Below are positions 33,718 to 42,484 of a stretch of 64,000 nt of DNA, one piece after another; positions within the stretch are counted from its first letter, which is position 1; each line of letters begins with the position of its first letter. Below the pieces are notes generated by a model. It was not told the DNA's origin. It made no database searches and saw only the letters and a program-made list of their open reading frames with translations. The position numbers were made by a program, and so were the translations under genes. Source of the DNA: an uncultured Bacilli bacterium (GTDB lineage: Bacteria; Bacillota_I; Bacilli_A; RF39; UBA660); NCBI GenBank assembly GCA_934086315.1, contig CAKOHZ010000001.1, forward strand, positions 124,001 through 188,000. The letters run 5' to 3'.

Positions 33718-35325
33718 GTGATCATAAAGAAACCTTATGCTTTCTTGATTAAAAAATTTAGATGGATACATGGTATTCTTTTTGTCATGCTTGCATATTT
33801 AGGTATACGTTCTGTAGAAATATACACATTTTTTAGTGATTATGCTACTAATCATACGTACACACTATCATCAACACTTGCATCAGAATATATAGATATA
33901 TTATTGTTTGCCGTCACCGTACTAGCTATACTATTTAGTGCATTAATATATTTTATTCTATCAATGAAAAATAAAGATAGAAAAACATATATGTGGCTAT
34001 GTTTATACTATTTACTTTTATTTGCATATTTCATATATATATTTGGTATATTCCATGGTTTAGAACAAGTAGGTTTAAAATTTGAATCTATAAGAGCAAT
34101 AAGAGATATAAGTGCAATAGTACTTCTTCCACAAATAGCATTCTTATTTATTATTTTAGGAAGAACACTTGGATTTAATATAAAACAATTTGATTTTAAA
34201 AAGGATCTAGAAGAATTACAAATAGATACTTCAGACTATGAAGAAGTAGAAGTAGTATTTGGAAAAAATAATTATAAAACAGCAAGATTTATTAGAAAGT
34301 TTTTAAGATTAACAAAATATTTTATATTAGAAAATAAATTTTTTGTTACTATAGTTGCATCAATAATAGTATTAATAACATCATTGGTTGTATTTATAAA
34401 TTTAAAAGTATATAATGTTGATTACAATGAAAATGAAGAAATTATAGCTAATAATTTATCATATAAAATTACAAACTCTTATATAGTTACCAAGGATTTA
34501 AGTGGCAATACTTTATCAAATGACAAATCATATATAATAGTTAAACTAACTGTAAGTAATAAGACAAGTACAGACTATAATTTGGTAAGAGAAACTTATA
34601 GATTAGAAGATGATAATGAAATGTTAATTCCAACATTTGGTCTTGAAAATCAATTAAGTGACTTGGGTAAATCATATTCACCAATGGAAATACGATCTGG
34701 TGTAACTGAAACATTAATAGTTGCTTTTGAAGTTCCAACAGAAAACATTAAAAAAGAATATATATTTAAGATTAAAAATTATAATGATGCTCAATTTGGT
34801 AACATAGAAACTAAATACAAAGATATTATTATTAAGCCAAAAGAAATAGATAAAAAAGAAACTGAAATAGGTAAATATTATCTTCCTATAGAAGTAAACT
34901 TTAATAAGAGTATGTTAGAAGAAAGTACTACCACTATTACAGAATTTACTATTGATAAAACATTTAAAGAAACATATAATTACTGTATAAAAGAAACTTG
35001 TAGTAAAAATACTAATATCATTAAACCAAGCACAGTAGGTAAAGGTGAAGTAGGAGTATTAAGACTAAAAGCTAGAACAACAATTGATGATAATATTTAT
35101 ATAAAAAAATATGTTAAAGATATCGCTGATATTATAACTAGTTTTGGAAAAGTAGAATACAGAGTATATGGAAAATATAAATCTGCAAAGATTACTAAGA
35201 TAAATAACAAGCTATCAAATAGCGAATATGTTTATTTAGAAGTACCATTAGAATTAGAAGAAGCTAATAAAATTGAAATAATTTTAACAATTCGTGGTGC
35301 AAAATACACATTTGTGTTGAAATGA
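33718..35325 (+). CDS. Polytopic membrane protein with DUF4352-like external domains, GTG start
   Basis: About 535 residues: four membrane segments in the first 150 residues, a cytoplasmic loop, a fifth segment (about 208-230), then a 300-residue external part. The external part begins with an immunoglobulin-like module similar to DUF4352 (IIVKLTVSNKTSTDYNL, SGVTETLIVAFEVP). The GTG at 33718 lies at a good distance from AGGAG; the TTG at 33709 directly touches that site and the nearby ATG at 33716 is out of frame. An extended -10 TGATATACT at 33686-33694 may drive it. Function unknown. Confidence 0.72.
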   Translation: MIIKKPYAFLIKKFRWIHGILFVMLAYLGIRSVEIYTFFSDYATNHTYTLSSTLASEYIDILLFAVTVLAILFSALIYFILSMKNKDRKTYMWLCLYYLLLFAYFIYIFGIFHGLEQVGLKFESIRAIRDISAIVLLPQIAFLFIILGRTLGFNIKQFDFKKDLEELQIDTSDYEEVEVVFGKNNYKTARFIRKFLRLTKYFILENKFFVTIVASIIVLITSLVVFINLKVYNVDYNENEEIIANNLSYKITNSYIVTKDLSGNTLSNDKSYIIVKLTVSNKTSTDYNLVRETYRLEDDNEMLIPTFGLENQLSDLGKSYSPMEIRSGVTETLIVAFEVPTENIKKEYIFKIKNYNDAQFGNIETKYKDIIIKPKEIDKKETEIGKYYLPIEVNFNKSMLEESTTTITEFTIDKTFKETYNYCIKETCSKNTNIIKPSTVGKGEVGVLRLKARTTIDDNIYIKKYVKDIADIITSFGKVEYRVYGKYKSAKITKINNKLSNSEYVYLEVPLELEEANKIEIILTIRGAKYTFVLK

Positions 35326-35345
35326 TGCATATAATTTGATATAAT
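35317..35345 (+). promoter_or_regulatory. Sigma-A promoter of tRNA-Cys with a 10-bp inverted repeat
   Basis: TTGAAA (35317-35322, inside the preceding CDS end), 17 bp, TATAAT (35340-35345) with extended TGA. A perfect inverted repeat TGCATATAAT (35326-35335)/ATTATATGCA (35344-35353) overlaps the -10. Confidence 0.8.
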
Positions 35346-35355
35346 TATATGCAGT

Positions 35356-35429
35356 GGAGCCATAGCCAAGTGGTAAGGCACAGGTCTGCAACACCTCCAT
35401 CGTCGGTTCAAATCCGACTGGCTCCTCCA
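35356..35429 (+). tRNA. tRNA-Cys (anticodon GCA)
   Basis: Complete 74-nt cloverleaf with encoded CCA. Acceptor GGAGCCA/TGGCTCC, D-stem GCC/GGC, anticodon loop CTGCAAC with GCA, T-arm CGGTTCAAATCCG. The first pair of the anticodon stem is a C-C mismatch (27/43), the rest pairs. It has its own promoter and terminator. Confidence 0.97.
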
Positions 35430-35444
35430 AAATTGATAAATATT

Positions 35445-35472
35445 AAACTAACATAATTTGTTAGTTTTTTTT
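35445..35472 (+). terminator. Terminator of tRNA-Cys
   Basis: Perfect 9-bp stem AAACTAACA/TGTTAGTTT, loop TAATT, T run. Confidence 0.9.
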
Positions 35473-35474
35473 AT

Positions 35475-35501
35475 GAAAAAAAACGAGTAAAATTTACTCG
35501 T
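35475..35501 (-). terminator. Minus-strand terminator of the small frameshifted gene
   Basis: Palindrome ACGAGTAAA/TTTACTCGT (35483-35491, 35493-35501) followed on the minus strand by a run of at least seven T. Confidence 0.7.
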
Positions 35502-35711
35502 GGTTTATATATTCTTTTGGAATTTCTACATTTTCTAATATAAAGTAATTAAATATATCATTAATAATCAAAGTAATTAACTTCAAACAATCATTATCAA
35601 TCAAATTGTTATTAAGATACTCATTAACAATTATCCTTTCAACATCTCAATTATGAAATTGGATTTTAAAGCATTATTAATATTAGTAGCTAAAGACATC
35701 TTCACATCCAT
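35494..35711 (-). pseudogene. Small gene (about 72 codons) broken by a single-base frameshift
   Basis: On the minus strand, ATG at 35711 follows GGGAG at a good distance and opens MDVKMSLATNINNALKSN, which stops after 26 codons at AAA GGA TAA. One base over, the frame is open from AGG ATA ATT for 46 codons to a TAA at 35496-35494 (RIIVNEYLNNNLIDND ... PKEYINHE). The total of 218 nt is one base short of 73 codons, as if one A was lost from an A run. A TGTTATAAT extended -10 lies upstream and a terminator downstream. I do not recognise the protein. An assembly error is the alternative. This is the only long stretch (35430-35863) without an intact gene. Confidence 0.7.
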
Positions 35712-35742
35712 AAAATACTCCCTATATAACCTTAACAACTAT

Positions 35743-35751
35743 ATTATAACA
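35743..35751 (-). promoter_or_regulatory. Extended -10 promoter of the frameshifted gene
   Basis: TGTTATAAT on the minus strand, 32 bp before its ATG. Confidence 0.5.
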
Positions 35752-35863
35752 TTTAAAATAGCCAAGATTAGATATTTAATAAAACTTTACACGTTATAAT
35801 ATAATAAAAATATTTAGATTTTCTTTTTTAAATAGAAATGTTAAAATTAAAATGGTGAATAAT

Positions 35864-36574
35864 ATGAAAATAGCAGTTTTCTCTGATATACATGGAAATT
35901 ATCAGGCGTTAGAATCAATTTTAAAAGATATAAAAGGTAAAGACATAGATAAAACTATATTTTTAGGAGATGCTATCTCTTTAGGACCTGATTCCAACAA
36001 ATGTTTAGATTTACTTTTTAAAGAAAAAGTAATATTTATACTTGGTAACCACGAACTATATTCTACTGAAGGCGTATCAATAGATCCAGATACTAATATA
36101 AATAAAAAAAATCATAATTTATGGGTAACAACAACATTATCTAAAGAAAATCTAAAAAAATTAAAAGAACAAAAATTAATTTATGAACTTTCTATTAACA
36201 ATAAAAAATATACTTTTATACATTTCTTATTAGAAAAGAAAAATATTTACTCATTTAAACATTTAAGTATTTTTAGAGATGACACATATATAAAAGAAAT
36301 GGATAAGATAGATAGCGATTATGTATTTTATGGTCATGAACATGCTGGCAGAATAGACTTTATAAATGGTAAAGAATTTTATGGAGTAGGTAGTAGTGGG
36401 TGTAGAAAAGATAATACCACTTATTATTACATAATAGATACTAAGAAAAATAAGGTTAAAAAAATACCACTTTATTATAATAGAAATGCCTTTTTAAAAA
36501 GTATAAATTGTAAAGATTATCCAGACTTAGAGAACATTAAAAAAGTATTCTTTGGTATAGAAAAAGAAGATTAA
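35864..36574 (+). CDS. Calcineurin-like metallophosphoesterase (YfcE/ApaH fold)
   Basis: Dinuclear-metal phosphoesterase of 236 residues. Metal ligands are seen in FSDIHGN, FLGDAISLG, LGNHELYS and YGHEHAGR, in the usual order. The fold and the SDIHGNYQALE start resemble the protein phosphatase/diadenosine tetraphosphatase-like branch, but the substrate cannot be told from sequence. The ATG at 35864 has GGTGA at the right distance; the ATG at 35852 lies within that site. A bidirectional terminator follows. Confidence 0.88.
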   Translation: MKIAVFSDIHGNYQALESILKDIKGKDIDKTIFLGDAISLGPDSNKCLDLLFKEKVIFILGNHELYSTEGVSIDPDTNINKKNHNLWVTTTLSKENLKKLKEQKLIYELSINNKKYTFIHFLLEKKNIYSFKHLSIFRDDTYIKEMDKIDSDYVFYGHEHAGRIDFINGKEFYGVGSSGCRKDNTTYYYIIDTKKNKVKKIPLYYNRNAFLKSINCKDYPDLENIKKVFFGIEKED

Positions 36575-36592
36575 CAAAAATCTTCTTTTTTA
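36564..36592. terminator. Bidirectional terminator between the phosphoesterase and redox operon
   Basis: AAGAAGATT/AATCTTCTT stem with a 6-nt loop and A/T runs on both sides. Confidence 0.8.
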
Positions 36593-37771
36593 GTTATCAA
36601 TTTTAATAGTTATATCACTAGTAGGATAAGTACAACATGGATGAATATAATTAAATTTTATGTCTGCTGCTCGCCTATGTTCAACACCTTCCTTAACACG
36701 AACATTTCCCCAAAGAAGTAAACTTCGACAGTATCCACATTCTCCACTTTGGCATTTACTTCTAACTCTTACATTACTAAGTTCAAGAGCTGATAATATA
36801 GTTTGATCTTCTGCACAAGTAACATTATATTCTTCGTTATTGGAAAATACTTTTATATTAAATTCCTTACGAGCTTTACTATTAGTATTTTCTTCTTTTA
36901 TATGATTTTTATTTTCATCAATTGAATGACTACATTCAAGCCTTAAATCCTTTCTGCCAAGATCTAAAACAGATAATTCCTTTCTTATCTCATTATAGAA
37001 ATCTATATCACCACAAGCAAACACAGTGAATTTAGCCGTAACGAAACTCTTAATCATATTTACTGTTATTCTATTTTTAGGATTATTTCTATTAATAAAT
37101 ATAACTTTAATATTATTACTTGTATTGTCTAATCTATTAAGTTCGTCTTTATATATAAATTCATTTTCACCATTAGCTTCATAAAATATTGTTATATCTT
37201 TATCAAGAGACTTATCTTCTATACTTTTAGCAATAGAAACTAATGGACTTATTCCATAACCACGAGCAATACCAACTAATTGTTTTTTATCTCTTATAAT
37301 AGATGGATAAAAATTACCAGAAGGGCTCAAAGAATCTATAACATCTCCAATATCTAAATTATCTAACATATAATTAGAAACTATACCATTTTTAACTCTA
37401 GTAACACTAATTCTATAAACATTATTTAATGCATCATTAGGAGAACTAGATAAAGAGTAGGGACGACTTACAAACTTATCATCAAATTGAAACATTAATG
37501 TAATATATTGACCTGGTCTAAAAGTAGCAAGACTATCACCTAAAGCATTACAAAAATAGAAAATTTTAGTATTAGAGTTAACTTCAATAATATTTTTAAT
37601 CAATAATTTTTGATAAGAGGGATGTATACTTTTAGCAAGTTTATCAACAATATATTCACTATTTACATTGTTACTTTCTGTTCTATTTATTATTTTTTCT
37701 CTATTATCTTTTAAATTTTTAAAATTCTTTATATCTTTATTAGGAAAAGATGATATTTTAATTTGTTTCAT
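36590..37771 (-). CDS. FNR-type flavoprotein reductase with C-terminal [2Fe-2S] ferredoxin domain
   Basis: Domains in order: a 50-residue N-terminal extension, an FAD-binding ferredoxin-reductase barrel (FRPGQYITL, SRPYSLSSSP), an NAD(P)-binding lobe (GYGISPLVS, VFACGD), and a plant-type [2Fe-2S] domain near residues 310-390 with CQSGECGYC and a later Cys in HPCC. This layout moves electrons from NAD(P)H through FAD to an iron-sulfur cluster. Its ATG overlaps the stop of the upstream phytoene-desaturase-like gene by 1 bp, so the two are probably partners in one redox reaction. Substrate unknown. Confidence 0.9.
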   Translation of the reverse strand: MKQIKISSFPNKDIKNFKNLKDNREKIINRTESNNVNSEYIVDKLAKSIHPSYQKLLIKNIIEVNSNTKIFYFCNALGDSLATFRPGQYITLMFQFDDKFVSRPYSLSSSPNDALNNVYRISVTRVKNGIVSNYMLDNLDIGDVIDSLSPSGNFYPSIIRDKKQLVGIARGYGISPLVSIAKSIEDKSLDKDITIFYEANGENEFIYKDELNRLDNTSNNIKVIFINRNNPKNRITVNMIKSFVTAKFTVFACGDIDFYNEIRKELSVLDLGRKDLRLECSHSIDENKNHIKEENTNSKARKEFNIKVFSNNEEYNVTCAEDQTILSALELSNVRVRSKCQSGECGYCRSLLLWGNVRVKEGVEHRRAADIKFNYIHPCCTYPTSDITIKIDN

Positions 37772-39294
37772 TATTCATCCTCCTTTTCTATATCTTTTAG
37801 TGTCTTATTAGATATTTCATATCCATTTAAATATGTGGAATCATATCCATGTCCATAGTATGAGTAAGAGCCACATAATCTAAGTCCTTCTATAAAATAG
37901 TCTTCATTCTTATTAGTTATTCTTGAAATTATTGAATCATAATTATTAAGCATATAACCATAAATAGAGCCATCAGGAGATTTATTATACTTAGAATATG
38001 TAATTGGTGTAGATATTTCTAATTCTTCAATATGATCCTTAATATTTACTTCTAATGCTGTTTCTAATCTATTAATTAATTTGCTAGCAATCTTTTCTTT
38101 ATAATCATAATAATTACTTTCTTTTAATACTTTATCAAAAGGATCTTCATAATATAAAGCGGTTATAGTTATTATAGAAGTACCTTCAATAGAAGCATCA
38201 TTTATAGCATTGTTTAAACAAGTAACAATCATAGTATTAGAATCTAATGATTTCATATGTTCAAACTCAACATTACTATCTAAACTATTATATATAAGGT
38301 ATTGATAATTCTTAAGACCAATATCATTTATACTTTTATCTAGGCCCAAATATATAGTAAATGCTGTAGCACCTAATTTTCTACTATTAATAAGTTTCAT
38401 AGCATTAGCAGGAGTCTTTTCTATCAATGAACCATAAACATTCAAAGGACAACTATTAACTATAATATGTTTACTCTTATAAGTATTGCCTTTCTTAGTA
38501 GTAACGCCAATTACTTTATTATTATCTACTAATATTTTATTAACACATTCATTATAATAAATCTTACCACCATAACTAATTATCTTATTCTCTATAGCAT
38601 TAGAAATCTCCTGACTTCTATTTTTAGGAATATATCCTTTCTTAGTTATGTATTGATAAAAGAAATAAACATAGTGAGCAAAATTCATATTTATAGAAGA
38701 TACACCAAAATATATCCAATAAGATTCAATAATTTCTTCTATTTTTTTAGGAAGTTTAAGTTTCTTAAAAACTTCATCCATGGTATACGTAGATACATTT
38801 AAGAAATTAGGATAATTTTTCTTAAGAAATTCTATATCACAATCATTATTTTTTAAGTAGTTAAACCCATTATATACTTCTTCAGCAAGCTCGAAAAAGT
38901 CAATAACTTTATCTTTACATCCAGGTTCTATTTCTTCCATTTTATTAATAAATTCTTCTGTTCCAAATGGTATAACATATTCACATTTAGGATTATCTGT
39001 TTTAACAATTTTATATGCTTCTGGAATTTCTACCCATTCTATTTTTTTATTTAATTCAAATTTATCAAATAGTTTTTTTATATCTCCTTCATTATTTTTA
39101 TTACCAAAATTATGAAGTTCTCTTAAAGAAGTTTCAAACTCAAATCTACCACGAACAAAACTAGTAGCAAGTCCACCAGAAGTATTATTAGATTCTAAAA
39201 CTAAAACACTCTTTCCATTATAAGCAATATTTAAAGCAGCTATCAAACCACCATTACCAGCACCCACTACTATAACATCATATTCTTCGTTCAT
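37771..39294 (-). CDS. Phytoene desaturase/retinol isomerase-like FAD oxidoreductase
   Basis: A 507-residue flavoprotein. The Rossmann FAD motif DVIVVGAGNGGLIAALN, the LESNNTSGGLATSF segment and the C-terminal EGLRLCGSYSYYGHGYDSTYLNGY FAD-closing region place it in the CrtI/RetSat superfamily of NAD(P)/FAD oxidoreductases. These catalyse desaturation, saturation or isomerisation of hydrophobic substrates. No carotenoid or terpenoid genes are nearby. AAGGAG precedes the ATG. It is first in a two-gene operon with the iron-sulfur reductase, suggesting a reductive reaction fed by NAD(P)H. Confidence 0.85.
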   Translation of the reverse strand: MNEEYDVIVVGAGNGGLIAALNIAYNGKSVLVLESNNTSGGLATSFVRGRFEFETSLRELHNFGNKNNEGDIKKLFDKFELNKKIEWVEIPEAYKIVKTDNPKCEYVIPFGTEEFINKMEEIEPGCKDKVIDFFELAEEVYNGFNYLKNNDCDIEFLKKNYPNFLNVSTYTMDEVFKKLKLPKKIEEIIESYWIYFGVSSINMNFAHYVYFFYQYITKKGYIPKNRSQEISNAIENKIISYGGKIYYNECVNKILVDNNKVIGVTTKKGNTYKSKHIIVNSCPLNVYGSLIEKTPANAMKLINSRKLGATAFTIYLGLDKSINDIGLKNYQYLIYNSLDSNVEFEHMKSLDSNTMIVTCLNNAINDASIEGTSIITITALYYEDPFDKVLKESNYYDYKEKIASKLINRLETALEVNIKDHIEELEISTPITYSKYNKSPDGSIYGYMLNNYDSIISRITNKNEDYFIEGLRLCGSYSYYGHGYDSTYLNGYEISNKTLKDIEKEDE

Positions 39295-39344
39295 TTTAAA
39301 CTCCTTATTCTAATATAATTGTAGCAAATTATTAAAAATAAATA

Positions 39345-39375
39345 AATAAAAAGAACTAACTTAATGCTAGTTCTT
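39345..39375 (-). terminator. Terminator after the cation exporter gene
   Basis: Minus-strand hairpin AAGAACTA/TAGTTCTT followed by TTTTTATTTATT. Confidence 0.85.
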
Positions 39376-40311
39376 ACATTCTTCTTCATCACATTTTTCA
39401 TTGAAGTATTCTACTTCTAAAGTTATATGACTTATCTTATCTTCTTTAAGTTTATTCTTAATACTATTTTTAACATTAATAATATCTTGCTCACTAAGCA
39501 CTTTATTTAAATGTATATGTGCAGTCATATAATTATTAACTCCATCCATAGACCATACATGTATATGATGAACATTATCTACATTTTCATTTTCTTCTAT
39601 ATCACTCTTAATAGTATCTATCTTTATATTCTTAGGTACTTTTTCCATAAATATATTATAAATGTTTCTCATATATTTATATACTTGATATAAAATATAT
39701 ACTGCGATTAATAATGATAAAATAGGATCTATAATAATTAAATTCCATACTTTAATGCAAATACTACCAATAAGTAAGAATAACCAAATAACAGAATCTT
39801 CAATTAAATGAGTATTAATCTTTTTATCTTTTTCTTTACTTCTGATAACTTTAATTGCAGCATATAAATTTATAAGAAGACCAAATATACCAAATATAAT
39901 CATAGCATCATAATTAACTTCTTGTGGAGTCATTAATCTTGGAACAACATTATAAATAATAACGACACTACCAACTAATAATATAAATGAAGCAATTAAT
40001 GAACCAAGTAAAGTATATCTTAAATATCCATAAGAATATTCCTTATTAGGAAGTTTTTTACTTTTCTTTTCAAAAAAGTATGTAATACCAATAGTAATAG
40101 AATCACCTAAGTTATGTAGAGAATCAGATATAATTGAGATACTGTTAGTAAGTAATCCACCTATGGCTTCTATAATGGAAAATACTAAATTTAAAAGAAA
40201 TGCTATCTTAATATTTTCAGGTGTTCTACTAAGTATACTAACTTTCTCATTAACCTTTTTTTCAACTTTTGCTTCTACTTCTTCAATATCATCTTTTATG
40301 TTCTTTTTCAT
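39367..40311 (-). CDS. Cation diffusion facilitator (zinc/cadmium-type exporter)
   Basis: CDF family proton-driven metal exporter (CzcD/ZitB type), 314 residues. Six membrane segments lie between residues 28 and 215. The transport site is seen as SDSLHNLGDS in TM2 and HLIEDSVIW in TM5 (the H/D pattern typical of Zn/Cd carriers). The C-terminal ferredoxin-like cytoplasmic domain contains VHHIHVWSMDG, and the protein ends with an acidic, Cys-containing tail (KCDEEECKN) that may bind metal. AGAGGTG precedes the ATG, and an extended -10 TGTTATAAT lies on the minus strand at 40329-40337. Confidence 0.92.
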   Translation of the reverse strand: MKKNIKDDIEEVEAKVEKKVNEKVSILSRTPENIKIAFLLNLVFSIIEAIGGLLTNSISIISDSLHNLGDSITIGITYFFEKKSKKLPNKEYSYGYLRYTLLGSLIASFILLVGSVVIIYNVVPRLMTPQEVNYDAMIIFGIFGLLINLYAAIKVIRSKEKDKKINTHLIEDSVIWLFLLIGSICIKVWNLIIIDPILSLLIAVYILYQVYKYMRNIYNIFMEKVPKNIKIDTIKSDIEENENVDNVHHIHVWSMDGVNNYMTAHIHLNKVLSEQDIINVKNSIKNKLKEDKISHITLEVEYFNEKCDEEECKN

Positions 40312-40328
40312 AACTACACCTCTAAAGT

Positions 40329-40337
40329 ATTATAACA
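40329..40337 (-). promoter_or_regulatory. Extended -10 promoter of the cation exporter gene
   Basis: Minus strand TGTTATAAT, about 20 bp before the ATG. Confidence 0.55.
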
Positions 40338-40366
40338 TACTTGAGTTACATAGTATATAAATAATA

Positions 40367-40395
40367 TTGAATGAATTTCTTATTTTTAGTATAAT
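40367..40395 (+). promoter_or_regulatory. Sigma-A promoter for the small membrane protein/LTA-synthase-like operon
   Basis: TTGAAT (40367-40372), 17 bp, TATAAT (40390-40395). Confidence 0.75.
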
Positions 40396-40411
40396 TATAT
40401 TGGTGATTTAG

Positions 40412-40549
40412 ATGAAATTATTATCAGATCTTCTTAATATATCAAAAACTAGTTATGAAACAGAATTAGCTGTATTATTGTTAGTTATGCTTCTTATAGT
40501 ACTAGCAATAATCTGTCTAACAATAATAAAGAAGGCAAAAGATAAATAG
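40412..40549 (+). CDS. 45-residue single-pass membrane protein upstream of the LTA-synthase-like gene
   Basis: A short gene with all expected signals: GGTGA five bases before the ATG, a good promoter upstream, and an open frame MKLLSDLLNISKTSYETELA followed by one membrane segment (about residues 18-38) and a basic end KKAKDK. The stop lies 2 bp before the ATG of the LTA-synthase-like gene, which has no strong ribosome binding site of its own, so coupling is likely. It may be a small regulator or subunit of that enzyme; no family is recognised. Confidence 0.7.
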   Translation: MKLLSDLLNISKTSYETELAVLLLVMLLIVLAIICLTIIKKAKDK

Positions 40550-40551
40550 GT

Positions 40552-42483
40552 ATGAAAAACAAAAAAATAGTAATCCATCTATGGTGGATATTTTATATTA
40601 TATTTTTAGAAATGGTTTATAGGGGATTCATAATAGGAAATATACTATCTGTTAATACATTAATAGTTATATTATTTAGTATTCCTTTTATAGTTATCTT
40701 TAGTACCATAACAACCCTTTTTAATGAGAAAGTAAATAGAGTTTTAAATATTATTTTAGTATCTGCTCTTACTTTAGTAACTTTAGCTCAAATAGTATAT
40801 TATAACTTTTATGACTCTATATTTTCATTCTTTTCACTTACAACTGGTACTGGACAAGTAATGCAATTTTGGCAAATGATAATAGATGTAATACTAAGAA
40901 TCTGGTATATCTTTGTAATTATACTTGTTCCTTATATACTATATTTAGTATTTAATAAGAAATTTAGTTATAAAAGACCAAATAAAACAATAGTTATTAG
41001 TGAAATTCTAGCGTTTATTCTATCATTTGCTGGCATATTTCTTGTAGTAAAATATGATAATAAAGGAATTTACTCTCTAAGAAGATTACTTTTTAGTACT
41101 CATGCACCGATGCTTACAATAGATAAAACGGGATTACTTACTATGGAAGCAGTAGATGTATATAGATATACATTTGGTTTTGAAGAAGAAATATATATTG
41201 AAGAAAAAACCGAACCTGTTATAAAAGAAGAAACTACTAAAGAATATAACATTTATGATATAGATTTTGATAAATTAATAAGTGAAACAAATGATAAAAA
41301 TTTAATAAGTATGCATAAATACTTTAAAAGTGTAGAACCAACTGAAAAAAATAAATACACTGGACTTTTCAAAGGAAAAAATTTAATCTTTATAACAGCA
41401 GAAGCATTTGACACAATAGCAATAGATAAAGATATAACACCAACATTATATAAAATGGCTAATAATTCATTTGTATTTAATAACTATTATCAACCATTAT
41501 ATCCTGTATCTACTTCTGATGGAGAATATATGAATTTAATAAGTTTAATTCCAAAAGAAGGTGTATGGAGTTTTAGAAGGACAAGTAATTTAAGTATGCC
41601 ATTAGGTATAGGAAATATGTTTAAAAAAGAAGGTTATAATGCATATGCATTTCATAATCATACATATAAGTATTATGAAAGAAACAAATCTCATCCAAAT
41701 ATAGGATTTAACTATTATGGATGTGGTAATGGACTTGAAAAGAAAATGAACTGTAGTCATTGGCCTAATAGTGATTTAGAAATGGTAGAAGCTTCTTTTG
41801 ATTATTTCTTAAACGATGATAAACCATTCTTAACTTATTACATGACTGTAAGTGGTCACTTAAATTATAATTTTTATGGTAATAACATGGCATCAAGAAA
41901 CAAAAATGCAGTAAAAAATTTAAAATATAGTGATGCTATTAAAGCATATTATGCAACTCAAATAGAACTAGATAAAGCTTTAGAAAAATTATTAAAAACT
42001 TTAGATGAAAAGAATCTACTAGAAGACACACTTATAGTATTAGGACCAGATCATTATCCATATGGACTAACTAGTAAAGAAATGAATGAAGTGAGTAAAA
42101 CAGATAGATCAGATAAATTTGAAAACTACCACACAACACTTATAATGTATAATCCATCTATAGAAAGAACTGAAATAAATAAAGTAGTTTCGGGTTTAGA
42201 TTTACTTCCAACTATATATAATTTATATGGTATAGAATATGATTCAAGATTATTAATGGGAAGAGATATATTTAGTGAATCAGATGGTATAGCTATATTA
42301 TCTGATAGAAGTTGGGTTACAAATAAAGGAACATATAACACAGTATCTAAAAAATTCACAAGTACAACTGATGAAGAAGTTACACAAGATTATATAGATA
42401 AAATAAACTCTATCGTATATCAAAAATTCAGTATGTCATCATTAATATTAGATTATGACTACTATAAGAAACTAGGTTTATAA
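40552..42483 (+). CDS. LTA synthase family phosphoglycerol transferase (sulfatase fold)
   Basis: Five N-terminal membrane segments (residues 8-165) and an extracellular sulfatase-fold domain from about 275. Catalytic-site segments are ITAEAFD (metal-binding Glu), PVSTSDGEY (nucleophilic Thr), FHNHTYKYYERNKSHPNIGF, TVSGHLNY and GPDHYPYG. Family members transfer glycerol phosphate from phosphatidylglycerol to build lipoteichoic acid or decorate glycans. Length 643 is usual. It is cotranscribed with a small membrane protein upstream and with the glycosylase gene 1 bp downstream. Confidence 0.92.
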   Translation: MKNKKIVIHLWWIFYIIFLEMVYRGFIIGNILSVNTLIVILFSIPFIVIFSTITTLFNEKVNRVLNIILVSALTLVTLAQIVYYNFYDSIFSFFSLTTGTGQVMQFWQMIIDVILRIWYIFVIILVPYILYLVFNKKFSYKRPNKTIVISEILAFILSFAGIFLVVKYDNKGIYSLRRLLFSTHAPMLTIDKTGLLTMEAVDVYRYTFGFEEEIYIEEKTEPVIKEETTKEYNIYDIDFDKLISETNDKNLISMHKYFKSVEPTEKNKYTGLFKGKNLIFITAEAFDTIAIDKDITPTLYKMANNSFVFNNYYQPLYPVSTSDGEYMNLISLIPKEGVWSFRRTSNLSMPLGIGNMFKKEGYNAYAFHNHTYKYYERNKSHPNIGFNYYGCGNGLEKKMNCSHWPNSDLEMVEASFDYFLNDDKPFLTYYMTVSGHLNYNFYGNNMASRNKNAVKNLKYSDAIKAYYATQIELDKALEKLLKTLDEKNLLEDTLIVLGPDHYPYGLTSKEMNEVSKTDRSDKFENYHTTLIMYNPSIERTEINKVVSGLDLLPTIYNLYGIEYDSRLLMGRDIFSESDGIAILSDRSWVTNKGTYNTVSKKFTSTTDEEVTQDYIDKINSIVYQKFSMSSLILDYDYYKKLGL

Positions 42484-42484
42484 C

